Origin: PWQG01 sp050486205
GTDB taxonomy: Bacteria > Pseudomonadota > Gammaproteobacteria > Pseudomonadales > Pseudohongiellaceae
Length of the DNA: 64,000 nt
Reading direction: 5' to 3'
Assembly (NCBI GenBank): GCA_050486205.1
Contig: JBJHCW010000001.1
Location: forward strand, 62,001-126,000
In this document: positions 54,165-62,315 of the stretch, piece by piece
Numbering within the stretch: position 1 is the stretch's first letter
Layout: the number at the start of each line of letters is the position of its first letter
Program-made: the position numbers and the translations under genes
The notes under the pieces: model-generated
Told to the model about the DNA's origin: nothing
The model's input: the letters and a program-made list of their open reading frames with translations, nothing else
Database searches by the model: none

Positions 54165-55112
54165 TTACTGGGGCGGTCCGGTCAGGGTTGTCAATACCGC
54201 AGTGATACCCAACACCATAACGGCAAACACACATTCAGCCCTTATGCTGCGCTGCAGGCGGGTGACACCGCCGCTGCTGTCCAGCGCCGGTACCAGGCGG
54301 AACCGGTTCATGGCGCCCAGTGCCATCATCAGGGACACCAGCCCCAGCTTGAGCAGCAGCAGGCGCCCGTAGTCACTGGCGGTCAGCGCCTCCAGGCTCC
54401 CGACAAGCTGCCAGACCAGTAGCAGACCACTGATCAGCAGCCCGCCAATCATGAACCAGCCGATATTGCCGTACATCCTCATGAACACCTTGAGTGTGGG
54501 CATGTCCAGGCGTCGGCACAGGTGCAACAGACCATACAGCGAGCCTACCCACAGGGCGATACACAACAGATGAACAGTGATAAATAACCGCCCCGTGGCG
54601 GGCAGATTTACCACATGGCCAAACACTGCAAAAGACCAGGCCAGCACCACACTGGCCATCAGCCAGAGCGCCAGACAGACATGGATGAACCGGCGCGAGA
54701 CCGTGATGACGGGCAGCAGGAGCATGACCGCCGGCGCCGCAGCCAGCGCCAGACCTCCGAGCCGCAGCCGGGTGCCGTCGCCCAGGGCGGACTCGGCAAG
54801 AATGGCACCCATCGGATAATCCAGCATGCCCGACAGACCCTGCTGGTTGATACTGCCGATCTGGATCAGGAAGTAAAGACTGACAGAAAGCAATCCGAGC
54901 GCTATCAGTACCAGCTGTACAATCAGCAAATGGCGCTGCCCTGGCAGTACAGTGGGCCGGGACGGCGTACCAGACCTGATCGTGTCATCAGATCCGGCGC
55001 GCCACAACAAGGCAAGCACAAGTGCCATGCCAGGTACCGAAACGATCGCGATATAACTCAGCCCACGAGCTACGGTAGCTGCCAGGTCCCACCATGGGAG
55101 AGTTTCAATCAT
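54165..55112 (-). CDS. copD: CopD family copper resistance membrane protein
   Basis: A 315-residue inner-membrane protein with eight hydrophobic segments, matching CopD/PcoD. Marks include RFIHVCLALWLMASVVLAWS, FITVHLLCIALWVGSLYGLL (conserved histidine) and the LLKLGLVSLMMALGAMNRFRL helix. It is thought to move copper across the inner membrane with CopC. Its start overlaps the copC stop by one base (TGATG), so the pair is translationally coupled. Confidence 0.92.
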   Translation of the reverse strand: MIETLPWWDLAATVARGLSYIAIVSVPGMALVLALLWRAGSDDTIRSGTPSRPTVLPGQRHLLIVQLVLIALGLLSVSLYFLIQIGSINQQGLSGMLDYPMGAILAESALGDGTRLRLGGLALAAAPAVMLLLPVITVSRRFIHVCLALWLMASVVLAWSFAVFGHVVNLPATGRLFITVHLLCIALWVGSLYGLLHLCRRLDMPTLKVFMRMYGNIGWFMIGGLLISGLLLVWQLVGSLEALTASDYGRLLLLKLGLVSLMMALGAMNRFRLVPALDSSGGVTRLQRSIRAECVFAVMVLGITAVLTTLTGPPQ

Positions 55113-55528
55113 CAGTGATGGTGGTGATGATGTCCGTCATGCGATTCAGCCTCGGTCGCCTCGGTCAGCGTAGGATCAACCGTGAATGTATAACTGTCGG
55201 TCACTGTATGCCCGTCGGATCCAATCAGGGTCCATGACACAACATATTCACCGGGCTCCAGTGTTGGCAGCGGAAAACTCAGCTCCTGCCGGGCCGAGGC
55301 ATTTGGCGTGAAACCGAAATCGATCTCTGCAGTGCCGTCACCCACCAGGGACAAGCGCAGCATCCGCACCGGCTCGTTGTAGACCAGCGTCAACTCATCA
55401 GCCGACGGCACTGACTGTGCGTTGCCCGGCGTGGACTCCACCAGCACACTGTGCGCAGACGCAACACCAGCCAGACCAAACACACCAAGAAATACGGACA
55501 GGACACTGGCAATAAGGGACTTTTTCAT
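55112..55528 (-). CDS. copC: CopC copper-binding protein with natural His6 tail
   Basis: A 138-residue periplasmic protein. The signal ends in VASA, so the mature protein would start with His1 (HSVLVESTPGNAQSVPSADE), the N-terminal copper ligand. The CopC beta fold includes LVYNEPVRMLRLSLVG and YVVSWTLIGSDGHTVTDSYT, with the second histidine in SDGH. The C terminus is SHDGHHHHHH, an encoded six-histidine tail that could add a metal site. The ATG at 55528 gives a normal signal; a GTG/ATG four codons upstream is less likely. Copper pair with copD. Confidence 0.93.
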   Translation of the reverse strand: MKKSLIASVLSVFLGVFGLAGVASAHSVLVESTPGNAQSVPSADELTLVYNEPVRMLRLSLVGDGTAEIDFGFTPNASARQELSFPLPTLEPGEYVVSWTLIGSDGHTVTDSYTFTVDPTLTEATEAESHDGHHHHHH

Positions 55529-55721
55529 CTGATACCTCAAATTGATGATCGTAAACTCAAGTCTGCAGGATACTTGCTGAACACAGGCTTAAGGAGCCGC
55601 AGTCCAGAGTTTACCGCAATTGGCCACCTGACAGTCAAATCACTGCTGCGACAGATGGTCACAGAACGTGGCAGCAGGTAGAATCCCACCTGCAACCGAT
55701 TGCTTGCCACGGAGGCTGATG

Positions 55722-56357
55722 ATGACTGACAAACTGCTGGCCGGATACCAGCGTTTTCGCGATGACTATCTGAAAACCAACCGCGAAAAGATCAAGAACA
55801 TGGCTGAGATTCACAAACCCTCCCATATTCTGATCACCTGCTGTGATGCCCGGCTGGAGCCATCGTTGATTTTTGATACCGAACCGGGCGACCTGTTCGT
55901 GATCCGCAACGTTGCCAACCTGGTCCCGCCTTACGAAGAAACCGGCTCCTACCATGGCACCAGCGCTGCGCTGGAATTTGCAGTAACGGTGCTTGAAGTA
56001 CCCAATATTGTGATTCTGGGGCACTCGCGCTGCGGTGGTATCCGCTCACTGGTTCTGGATCAGGGGCGCATGAAGCCGGACTCCTTCATTTCACGCTGGA
56101 TGTCCCTTGTGGCACCGGTTGCGAAGCTGGCTGACGCAGGCAAGCTTGATGATCCCGCCACCTTCAATCGCTGCGAGCAGGCTGCCATCGGTTACTCGTT
56201 GAAAAACCTGATGACCTTCCCGTGGATTGCCAGCCGGGTAGAGGCTGGCACACTCAAGCTGCACGGCTGGCACTACAATATCTTCAACGGGGCCCTGAAG
56301 CAGGTCCACGACCAGGACACCACCTCCGTCATCATAGATGGCGACGGCAACGACTGA
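55722..56357 (+). CDS. Beta-class carbonic anhydrase
   Basis: A 211-residue zinc enzyme interconverting CO2 and bicarbonate. The zinc and catalytic ligands are C40, D42 and R44 (TCCDARLEP), with histidine and cysteine in LGHSRCGGI. The protein lies in the beta-CA length range, in the cytoplasm. There are two adjacent ATG codons; I chose 55722 because GGAGG ends six bases before it, although 55719 is also possible. It is convergent with speA; bicarbonate/CO2 balance may relate to the CO2 released by arginine decarboxylase, but that is only a guess. Confidence 0.94.
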   Translation: MTDKLLAGYQRFRDDYLKTNREKIKNMAEIHKPSHILITCCDARLEPSLIFDTEPGDLFVIRNVANLVPPYEETGSYHGTSAALEFAVTVLEVPNIVILGHSRCGGIRSLVLDQGRMKPDSFISRWMSLVAPVAKLADAGKLDDPATFNRCEQAAIGYSLKNLMTFPWIASRVEAGTLKLHGWHYNIFNGALKQVHDQDTTSVIIDGDGND

Positions 56358-56368
56358 GGTCTTTCCTG

Positions 56369-58318
56369 TCAACCCGGCTCCGGGCCGGCATCACAATAGG
56401 TGTTGCCATCAAGGTGCCGGTTGTAATTATTGAGGAAGCGGGTGCCCTCGGCTGGCTTGACCAGCCCGGCCTTGATCTGCTGACGTATGAAAGTGGACAT
56501 GCGCCGATCCAGATCGTTCGGAAAGTATTGTACCTGTGTCAGCATTTCCTTGACGGTGATGCCCCGCAGCACTTCTTCTATCCAGAAGTTGCCCGGCTCC
56601 TCCTCACTGGCGTAGACATGCACCTCATCCAGCCGGCCCAGCAGGTTATGCGCATCACCCAGGATCTCCTGATAGGCACCAACCAGGAAAATACCAACAT
56701 AGTAGGCTTCGCCGGAATTGTATGTGTGCAATGGCAACCAGGTCGGGTTGCCCTCGGATGTCACATACTGGGCGATTTTGCCATCCGAATCACAGGTCAG
56801 GTCCACAAGCTGCGCGCGTCGGTTGGGCTGTTCACTGAGACGATGCAGCGGCATCACGGGAAACAGTTGATCAATGGCCCAGTGGTCAATAATCGAGTGA
56901 AACACCGAAAAGTCGCCCAGATACAGATCGGTGAGCTGCTTCTCAAGATCCTGCTGTTCCATTGGCACCGGATCCAGCTCAGCCTCCACCAGTTTTCGCA
57001 GCACCTCACGGCATGTGCTCCAATAGAGGCTTTCGGCATAGGCCATGTGTTCGACTGACAGATACCCCAGGCGCATCAACTGCTCGGTTTCCTCACGAAT
57101 CTCGCTGGCATCGTGATAACACTCCAGCACCACGCCGGTCTGGGTGGCTTTGACTGCGTCGTCGTATACTGCCGCCATCCGGTTGACCACAACGGGCACA
57201 TCCTCGCCAATATCATTCACCGGGGGGCTGTCCGGTCGATGCACGCCCAATACCGGCACCACCAGCATGGAATGGTGCGCAGTCAGTGCACGGCCGCTTT
57301 CCGACAGCAGCGTCGGTACCGGCACCTGACGTTCGTCACAAATTTCCTTGACTGCATATACCACCACATTGGCGTACTCACGCAAACCATAGTTGATGGC
57401 TGAATCCGGGTTATCCTGGCCGGCACCGTAGTTCACACCAAGACCACCCCCGACGTCCAGAAAACGGATGTCCAGACCGCGCAGCACCAGATCCGCATAA
57501 ATCTGGGTGATCTCCTTGACGGCGCTTCGCAGCACCTGGATATCCGAAATCTGACTGCCCAGGTGAAAGTGCAACAACTGCAGCCGATCCGTCATGCCGC
57601 GCGCTTCCAGCGTCTTGAACAGCTTGACCAGCTCCGGCACGGTAAGGCCGAACTTTGAACTCGATCCACCGGACTCATACCAGCGACCCGAACCGCGGGT
57701 ATTGAGTTTGACGCGCACGCCCAGTGCCGGCGCCATGCCCCTGGCCTCAGCCAGCTGCATCAACTGGTCAAACTCGGAGTACTTTTCGATGACCGGCAGC
57801 ACCTGCTGCCCCAGATGCTGCGCATTAAGCATCATGGTCAGCATGGTGGCATCCTTGACGCCGTTGCACAGCAGCAAAGTCTTGTCGGTAACCAGCGGCA
57901 ACGTGGCCATCAACTCGGCCTTGGAGCCACACTCCAGGCCGATGTCGAATTCCTCACCGGCTTCCAGCACTTCAGCCACCACTTCCTGCAACTGGTTGAC
58001 CTTGATCGGGAAAATGGTGCGATAGCTACCCTCGTAACCGGCCGACGCGATGGCTTCGCGAAATTTGCGATTCAGACGCCGGACCCGTGACGCGATGATG
58101 TCCTGGAAGCGCAGCAACAGGGGCATCGACGCACCCTGCTGGCGCGCCTCCTCAATCACGGCCATCACATCAATATTCAACGTCTGGCCTTCAATCGGCT
58201 GCACACATACATTGCCGACATCATTCACGCCATAAAACCCGTCGCCCCACTTTTCCATGGCATAAAGCGCAATGGAATCATCAACCTGCCAACTCTCTCG
58301 TCTGGTTAGATCAGTCAC
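56369..58318 (-). CDS. speA: Biosynthetic arginine decarboxylase
   Basis: A 649-residue PLP enzyme making agmatine from arginine, the first step to putrescine via agmatinase. The PLP lysine is in FPIKVNQLQEVVAEVLEAG, the active-site cysteine region in LYWSTCREVL, and the glycine loop in LDVGGGLGVNYGAG. Length matches E. coli SpeA (658). It starts with GTG; a GAGGAG lies about 11 bases upstream. It is the last gene of a minus-strand unit with speB and a small zinc-ribbon protein, so arginine can be taken to putrescine. Confidence 0.96.
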   Translation of the reverse strand: MTDLTRRESWQVDDSIALYAMEKWGDGFYGVNDVGNVCVQPIEGQTLNIDVMAVIEEARQQGASMPLLLRFQDIIASRVRRLNRKFREAIASAGYEGSYRTIFPIKVNQLQEVVAEVLEAGEEFDIGLECGSKAELMATLPLVTDKTLLLCNGVKDATMLTMMLNAQHLGQQVLPVIEKYSEFDQLMQLAEARGMAPALGVRVKLNTRGSGRWYESGGSSSKFGLTVPELVKLFKTLEARGMTDRLQLLHFHLGSQISDIQVLRSAVKEITQIYADLVLRGLDIRFLDVGGGLGVNYGAGQDNPDSAINYGLREYANVVVYAVKEICDERQVPVPTLLSESGRALTAHHSMLVVPVLGVHRPDSPPVNDIGEDVPVVVNRMAAVYDDAVKATQTGVVLECYHDASEIREETEQLMRLGYLSVEHMAYAESLYWSTCREVLRKLVEAELDPVPMEQQDLEKQLTDLYLGDFSVFHSIIDHWAIDQLFPVMPLHRLSEQPNRRAQLVDLTCDSDGKIAQYVTSEGNPTWLPLHTYNSGEAYYVGIFLVGAYQEILGDAHNLLGRLDEVHVYASEEEPGNFWIEEVLRGITVKEMLTQVQYFPNDLDRRMSTFIRQQIKAGLVKPAEGTRFLNNYNRHLDGNTYCDAGPEPG

Positions 58319-58344
58319 CTGAACAAATTCTCCTCTGTTTCACA

Positions 58345-58731
58345 TCAATTCCTTTCACTTCGCAGGGTAATCATCACCGCACCACGATTCTCATCAACAA
58401 CACCGAGCACAGCACCTTGCTGTCGGCGATAGGCCAACTCACCAAGCACCGCTTCACGGATGACACCACCGCCAACAATCAGCCGCACACGACTGACATA
58501 TCCACGCCAGGCACGATCAAGCACCTGGTCCATACTGTCCAGTGCCTGGCTCACTGTTTCGCGATTGTGCGCAATATCGGCCGTGACCGTGGAGCCGTCA
58601 CCCTGCTCCATCAGCACATCGTCACATTTTGCGCAGCGGGTATCAGGTGTCCTGGCCTGCCAGTCAGCCACACCCGGACTGGCCAGCATGCCGCAGTTCA
58701 GGCACTCACGTTGAAGCGTTTTTGCTGGCAT
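58345..58731 (-). CDS. Zinc-ribbon protein with Smr-like C-terminal half
   Basis: A 128-residue protein. Two CxxC pairs (CLNCGM and CAKCDD, about residues 11-44) form a zinc ribbon. The C-terminal half (VRLIVGGGVIREAVLGELAY, VLGVVDENRGAVMITL) loosely resembles the Smr domain that cuts or binds nucleic acid, but this is a weak reading. The frame is open to 58917, where it overlaps speB antisense-free in another frame. The ATG at 58731 overlaps the speB stop by 26 bases. It sits between speB and speA on the same strand, so a role in polyamine metabolism or its control is possible. No function is known. Confidence 0.65.
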   Translation of the reverse strand: MPAKTLQRECLNCGMLASPGVADWQARTPDTRCAKCDDVLMEQGDGSTVTADIAHNRETVSQALDSMDQVLDRAWRGYVSRVRLIVGGGVIREAVLGELAYRRQQGAVLGVVDENRGAVMITLRSERN

Positions 58732-59647
58732 ACAGGCAGAGCAGTTCAATGGCAATCTGGGCGGCAGCCAGTGCGGTAACCTCGGCGTGATCGTAGGCGG
58801 GCGAAACTTCCACCACATCCATGCCCACCACATTGACCCCGGCAAGCTGGCGGATGATTTCCAGCGCCTGAAAGCTGGACAGGCCACCGGGTACGGGCGT
58901 CCCGGTGCCCGGCGCAAAAGCCGGATCCAGGCAGTCTATATCAAAGGTGAGGTAGACGGGACTGTCGCCAACCCGCTCATGCACCCTGGCTGCAATGGCT
59001 TGTGCTGTGGACTCATGCACATCACGGGCACTCACAACCTGGAAACCCAGAGTGTCCTCGTTGGTCGTGCGAATACCGATCTGAATTGAAGTGGCCGGAT
59101 CAACAATGCCTTCCAGCGCCGCCTGATGAAACATGGTGCCATGATTGACACCATTGCCACTGGATGGCCAGGTGTCGGTATGGGCATCAAAATGAATCAG
59201 GCTCAATTTGCCATGCACAGCGGCGTGGGCACGTACACTGGGGTAGGCAATGAAGTGGTCGCCGCCCAGCAACAAGGTGGCAACACCGGCCCCGAGCACT
59301 TCCGCCACCGCGGCTTCGATATGAGCCACAGACAGCAGGTTACCGCCCGGTGGCGCAATGTCACCACGATCAACGATGCGCATGGCTGCCATGGGATCAA
59401 CGCGCCACGGCCACGGTCGCTCCCATGACAACGCAGAGGATGCGCTGCGAATGGCACGTGGCCCCATTCGGGCACCGGGGCGATTGGTTGTGGCAATATC
59501 CAGCGGCACCCCCATCACTACCAGATCCACATCGTCCAGTGCCTTGCTGTAGGGTACGCGGAAAAAACTCGTGGCACCGGCAAAACTGTGCGCGTGTGTC
59601 AGCCCCGTGCCCGGCTTGCCGGTAAAGGCATTATCCCAACTGCTCAT
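58706..59647 (-). CDS. speB: Agmatinase
   Basis: A 313-residue binuclear manganese ureohydrolase. Metal ligands lie in GGDHFIAYPSV, IHFDAHTDTW and FDIDCLDPAFAPGTGTPVPGG. It should hydrolyse agmatine to putrescine and urea. It lies upstream of the zinc-ribbon gene and speA, on the same strand, giving a complete route arginine to agmatine to putrescine. AGGA precedes the ATG. The SDR gene ends 48 bases upstream. Confidence 0.95.
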   Translation of the reverse strand: MSSWDNAFTGKPGTGLTHAHSFAGATSFFRVPYSKALDDVDLVVMGVPLDIATTNRPGARMGPRAIRSASSALSWERPWPWRVDPMAAMRIVDRGDIAPPGGNLLSVAHIEAAVAEVLGAGVATLLLGGDHFIAYPSVRAHAAVHGKLSLIHFDAHTDTWPSSGNGVNHGTMFHQAALEGIVDPATSIQIGIRTTNEDTLGFQVVSARDVHESTAQAIAARVHERVGDSPVYLTFDIDCLDPAFAPGTGTPVPGGLSSFQALEIIRQLAGVNVVGMDVVEVSPAYDHAEVTALAAAQIAIELLCLYASKNAST

Positions 59648-59695
59648 AGGAATTCCTGTCTTGTGGTTTCTGTGGCGCCCCGCGGCGCGCTGCTG

Positions 59696-60676
59696 TCAAT
59701 CCAGACCGACAAGACGCCGACTGAGCTCATCCAGCTTGCGCCGAGCCTGATGATCGTAGGCCTGGGCATTGGCCCGGGCATCACGCTTGCCGTTCATGTA
59801 GACGCCGGTGCGTTCGGCAAACTCCTCACCAATGGCAATGTTCATCACCGCATCGGCGCCTTCGGTCACGGTGCTGCGGGCGTCAGCCCCGGCCCGGCGC
59901 ACCAGGGTGGTGTCCATGAAACTGGCTGGATGCAAGGCATTCACTGTGATGCCCTTGCCCTTGACCTCGGGGGCCAGTTCGAAGGTAAACAGTATCTGCG
60001 CCAGCTTGCTCTGGGTGTAGGCGTTGGACGGATTGTAATTATGTTCCATCATCACATCATCAAAATTGATCGGTCGCTGCCCCGCCGAAGCCACATTGAT
60101 GATACGTGACGGGGCGCCGGCCTCCAGCAACGGCAGCAACTCGTGAGTCAACAGAAAGTGCGACAGGTAGTTCACCTGGAACACCAGCTCAAAGCCGTCC
60201 TCACTCAGCGGTCTTTCGCCATCATCACTGGCACCTGAACCAATACCGGCGTTGTTGATCAGCATGTGCAGTGAGTCGTGATCCCTGCGCACGGCCGCAG
60301 CCAGTTCCCGCACCTGTGCCAGCGACCCCAGATCCGCTCTGTAGAATGCAGCACTGCCCGGCCCGGCGTTGATTGCCGTAACCACTTCTTCACCGCGCTC
60401 GGCATTGCGGCCATGAACCAGCACATGCGCGCCAAGGTTGCCAAGCCGGATGGCCACCTGGCGCCCCAGACCGTCGGTTGATCCGGTAACAAGCACCGTC
60501 TTGCCGCTCAGGGAAACAGTGTGCTCGTCACTGACTTCGTCAGCAGCGGCAGGGAGCGCCGCGGCGAACAGTACTGCGGTCAGGGCAACGCCGGCAGATG
60601 CCAGCAGCAACCATTGCCCTGGAAACGCGGCAGCGATACCCCGTGACTTCATCAGCCTGTCAAAAACCTTACTCAT
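59696..60676 (-). CDS. Short-chain dehydrogenase/reductase with N-terminal export signal
   Basis: A 326-residue SDR. The first 50 residues contain a long hydrophobic helix (WLLLASAGVALTAVLFAAA) ending in the signal-peptidase-like LPAAADE, which is unusual in a family that uses cytosolic NAD(P)H. The SDR core follows: TGSTDGLGR (cofactor loop), NNAGIG and the catalytic YTQSK. Without a start codon downstream of the signal, the extension is part of the reading frame. Substrate unknown; it belongs to the retinol-dehydrogenase-like SDR group. It is divergent from the second RND adaptor. Confidence 0.88.
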   Translation of the reverse strand: MSKVFDRLMKSRGIAAAFPGQWLLLASAGVALTAVLFAAALPAAADEVSDEHTVSLSGKTVLVTGSTDGLGRQVAIRLGNLGAHVLVHGRNAERGEEVVTAINAGPGSAAFYRADLGSLAQVRELAAAVRRDHDSLHMLINNAGIGSGASDDGERPLSEDGFELVFQVNYLSHFLLTHELLPLLEAGAPSRIINVASAGQRPINFDDVMMEHNYNPSNAYTQSKLAQILFTFELAPEVKGKGITVNALHPASFMDTTLVRRAGADARSTVTEGADAVMNIAIGEEFAERTGVYMNGKRDARANAQAYDHQARRKLDELSRRLVGLD

Positions 60677-60784
60677 AATCAGCCCCCCCCGGGGCTTTCA
60701 TCCACGCACCAGACGATCTACTTGAAAAATCAGCCATAACACCTTCAATTCGACCGCAAAATCCAGCGATTCATCTCAAGCGCT

Positions 60785-60827
60785 GCGTTATGTAACGCAT
60801 TGACACAGAATACGCATTGTCATGACA
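60785..60827. promoter_or_regulatory. Dyad and direct repeats in the SDR/RND divergent gap
   Basis: A perfect 14-bp inverted repeat GCGTTATGTAACGC (60785-60798) is followed by a direct repeat ACGCATTGACA (60795-60805) and ACGCATTGTCA (60812-60822). A 10-bp palindrome TGTCATGACA lies at 60818-60827. The cluster sits between two divergent genes and suggests an operator, probably for a TetR- or MarR-type repressor encoded elsewhere. Confidence 0.45.
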
Positions 60828-60942
60828 TTATTGCCTGATATGCTTGACAATATTGGATTTTATTATCCAGTTTCCCTGAACCGATATACTGACCGGAACG
60901 TAAGCACCTGTAAACCAGCACAACTATACGCAGAGTCTGATT

Positions 60943-62310
60943 ATGCTATTCAAAACACGCGTTCGCGTCCATCACTGGATTCCGGTCATTGCCGCTACCC
61001 TGCTGCTTGCGGCCTGTGGTGGCGATTCTTCAGACTCTGGACAGGGCGGTCCGCAAGGCGGTTTTGGCCCCGGTGGCCCACCGGGCGGGTTTGGCGGTGG
61101 CCGGCGTGGCGGCGGTGGTGAACCCCAGGTGCCCTCCGTCGAGGTAGTCCGTGCCGAGTATGGCGCACTGCCGCTGGAAGAGCGCCTCACCGGTCGGGTG
61201 ATTGCCCGGAATCAGACAGAAATCTATCCGGAAGTCAGCGGCCCTATTGTTGAGATCTTTGCCGACAATGGCGATTTTGTGCGAGAGGGTGACCCGCTGG
61301 TGCAGATTCGCGATACCGAATACATAGAACGTTATCGCCAGGCCATGTCGGGGCTGGAAGTGGTTCGCGCCCAGCGCCGTCAGGCCGAAGCCAATCTGGA
61401 GTACCTGCAGAGCCAGCTGCGCCGCACCGAAGACCTTGCCCAACGGCAGCTGGAAACCACTGCCCAGCTTGAAAGCATACGCGCCCAGGTCGCCGTGGCC
61501 CGGGCTGATCTGGATGTCCGTATCGCGCAGGAAAACCAGGCCGAATCCCAGGTCGAGGAACGCCGTCTGGAGCTGGCAAACACCACGGTGACTGCCCCGG
61601 TCAGCGGCCAGGTGGGTCAACGCAATGCCGAGCGCGGCCAGATCGTCAACTCCAACAGCCGGCTGTACCTGCTCGGCGACATGGACCAGGTGCGCGTTGA
61701 AATCTCCCTGACAGAGCGCATGCTCAACTACATCAACCAGGGCATGCCGGTAAACATCTACTCGGATTACTGGCCGTCCATTGTGCTGCAGTCCGATATT
61801 TCCCGAATTTCCCCGTTCCTGGATCCGTCGACGCTGCGAACCCAGGCCTATGTCGACATGGAGAACCCGAACGGCCTGATGCGCTCGGGCATGTTTGTTA
61901 CCGTTGACGTATTGTACGGTGAAACCGAACAGGCCGTAGTGGTGCCCAACAGTGTGTTGTACCGCAACCCCAGAACCGGTGCCCAAGGGGTGTATGTGGT
62001 TGATACCAACGGCGTGGAGCTGGCCACCCAGGTGGAAACACTGGAAGGTTCTCCACAACTCAGCCAACCCCTGCCGGTGCGTTTCGTCCCGGTACAGGTC
62101 ACTGCCGGTGGCCGGATGGCGAGTGGTGTGACCGGCATCAACGATGGCGATTGGGTGGTGTCGGTTGGCCAGAACCTGCTGACCGGTAACGTATCACAGA
62201 CTCGGGTGCGGCCGATGGAATGGGATCGAATGCTGCAGTTGCAACGCATGCAGAGCCGCGATCTGTTCCAGATCATCGACCAGCACCGACACGCGCGCAG
62301 TGAAGGCTGA
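60943..62310 (+). CDS. Efflux RND periplasmic adaptor (second system)
   Basis: A 455-residue membrane-fusion protein. It has a lipoprotein signal (AATLLLAACGG), a glycine-rich linker (GGPQGGFGPGGPPGGFGGG, about residues 30-50), a barrel-sandwich half (VEIFADNGDFVREGDPLVQI), a long coiled hairpin (about 125-210) and beta-barrel domains (VPNSVLYRNPRTGAQGVYVV). The glycine linker probably spaces the anchor from the body. The pump gene follows five bases after the stop, so they form one operon. Confidence 0.94.
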   Translation: MLFKTRVRVHHWIPVIAATLLLAACGGDSSDSGQGGPQGGFGPGGPPGGFGGGRRGGGGEPQVPSVEVVRAEYGALPLEERLTGRVIARNQTEIYPEVSGPIVEIFADNGDFVREGDPLVQIRDTEYIERYRQAMSGLEVVRAQRRQAEANLEYLQSQLRRTEDLAQRQLETTAQLESIRAQVAVARADLDVRIAQENQAESQVEERRLELANTTVTAPVSGQVGQRNAERGQIVNSNSRLYLLGDMDQVRVEISLTERMLNYINQGMPVNIYSDYWPSIVLQSDISRISPFLDPSTLRTQAYVDMENPNGLMRSGMFVTVDVLYGETEQAVVVPNSVLYRNPRTGAQGVYVVDTNGVELATQVETLEGSPQLSQPLPVRFVPVQVTAGGRMASGVTGINDGDWVVSVGQNLLTGNVSQTRVRPMEWDRMLQLQRMQSRDLFQIIDQHRHARSEG

Positions 62311-62315
62311 GAACC

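Noticed and set aside
55112..55135. The His6 tail as a vector or tag contaminant
   Set aside because: The tail is in frame with CopC and followed directly by the coupled copD start in normal genomic context, with no vector sequence.
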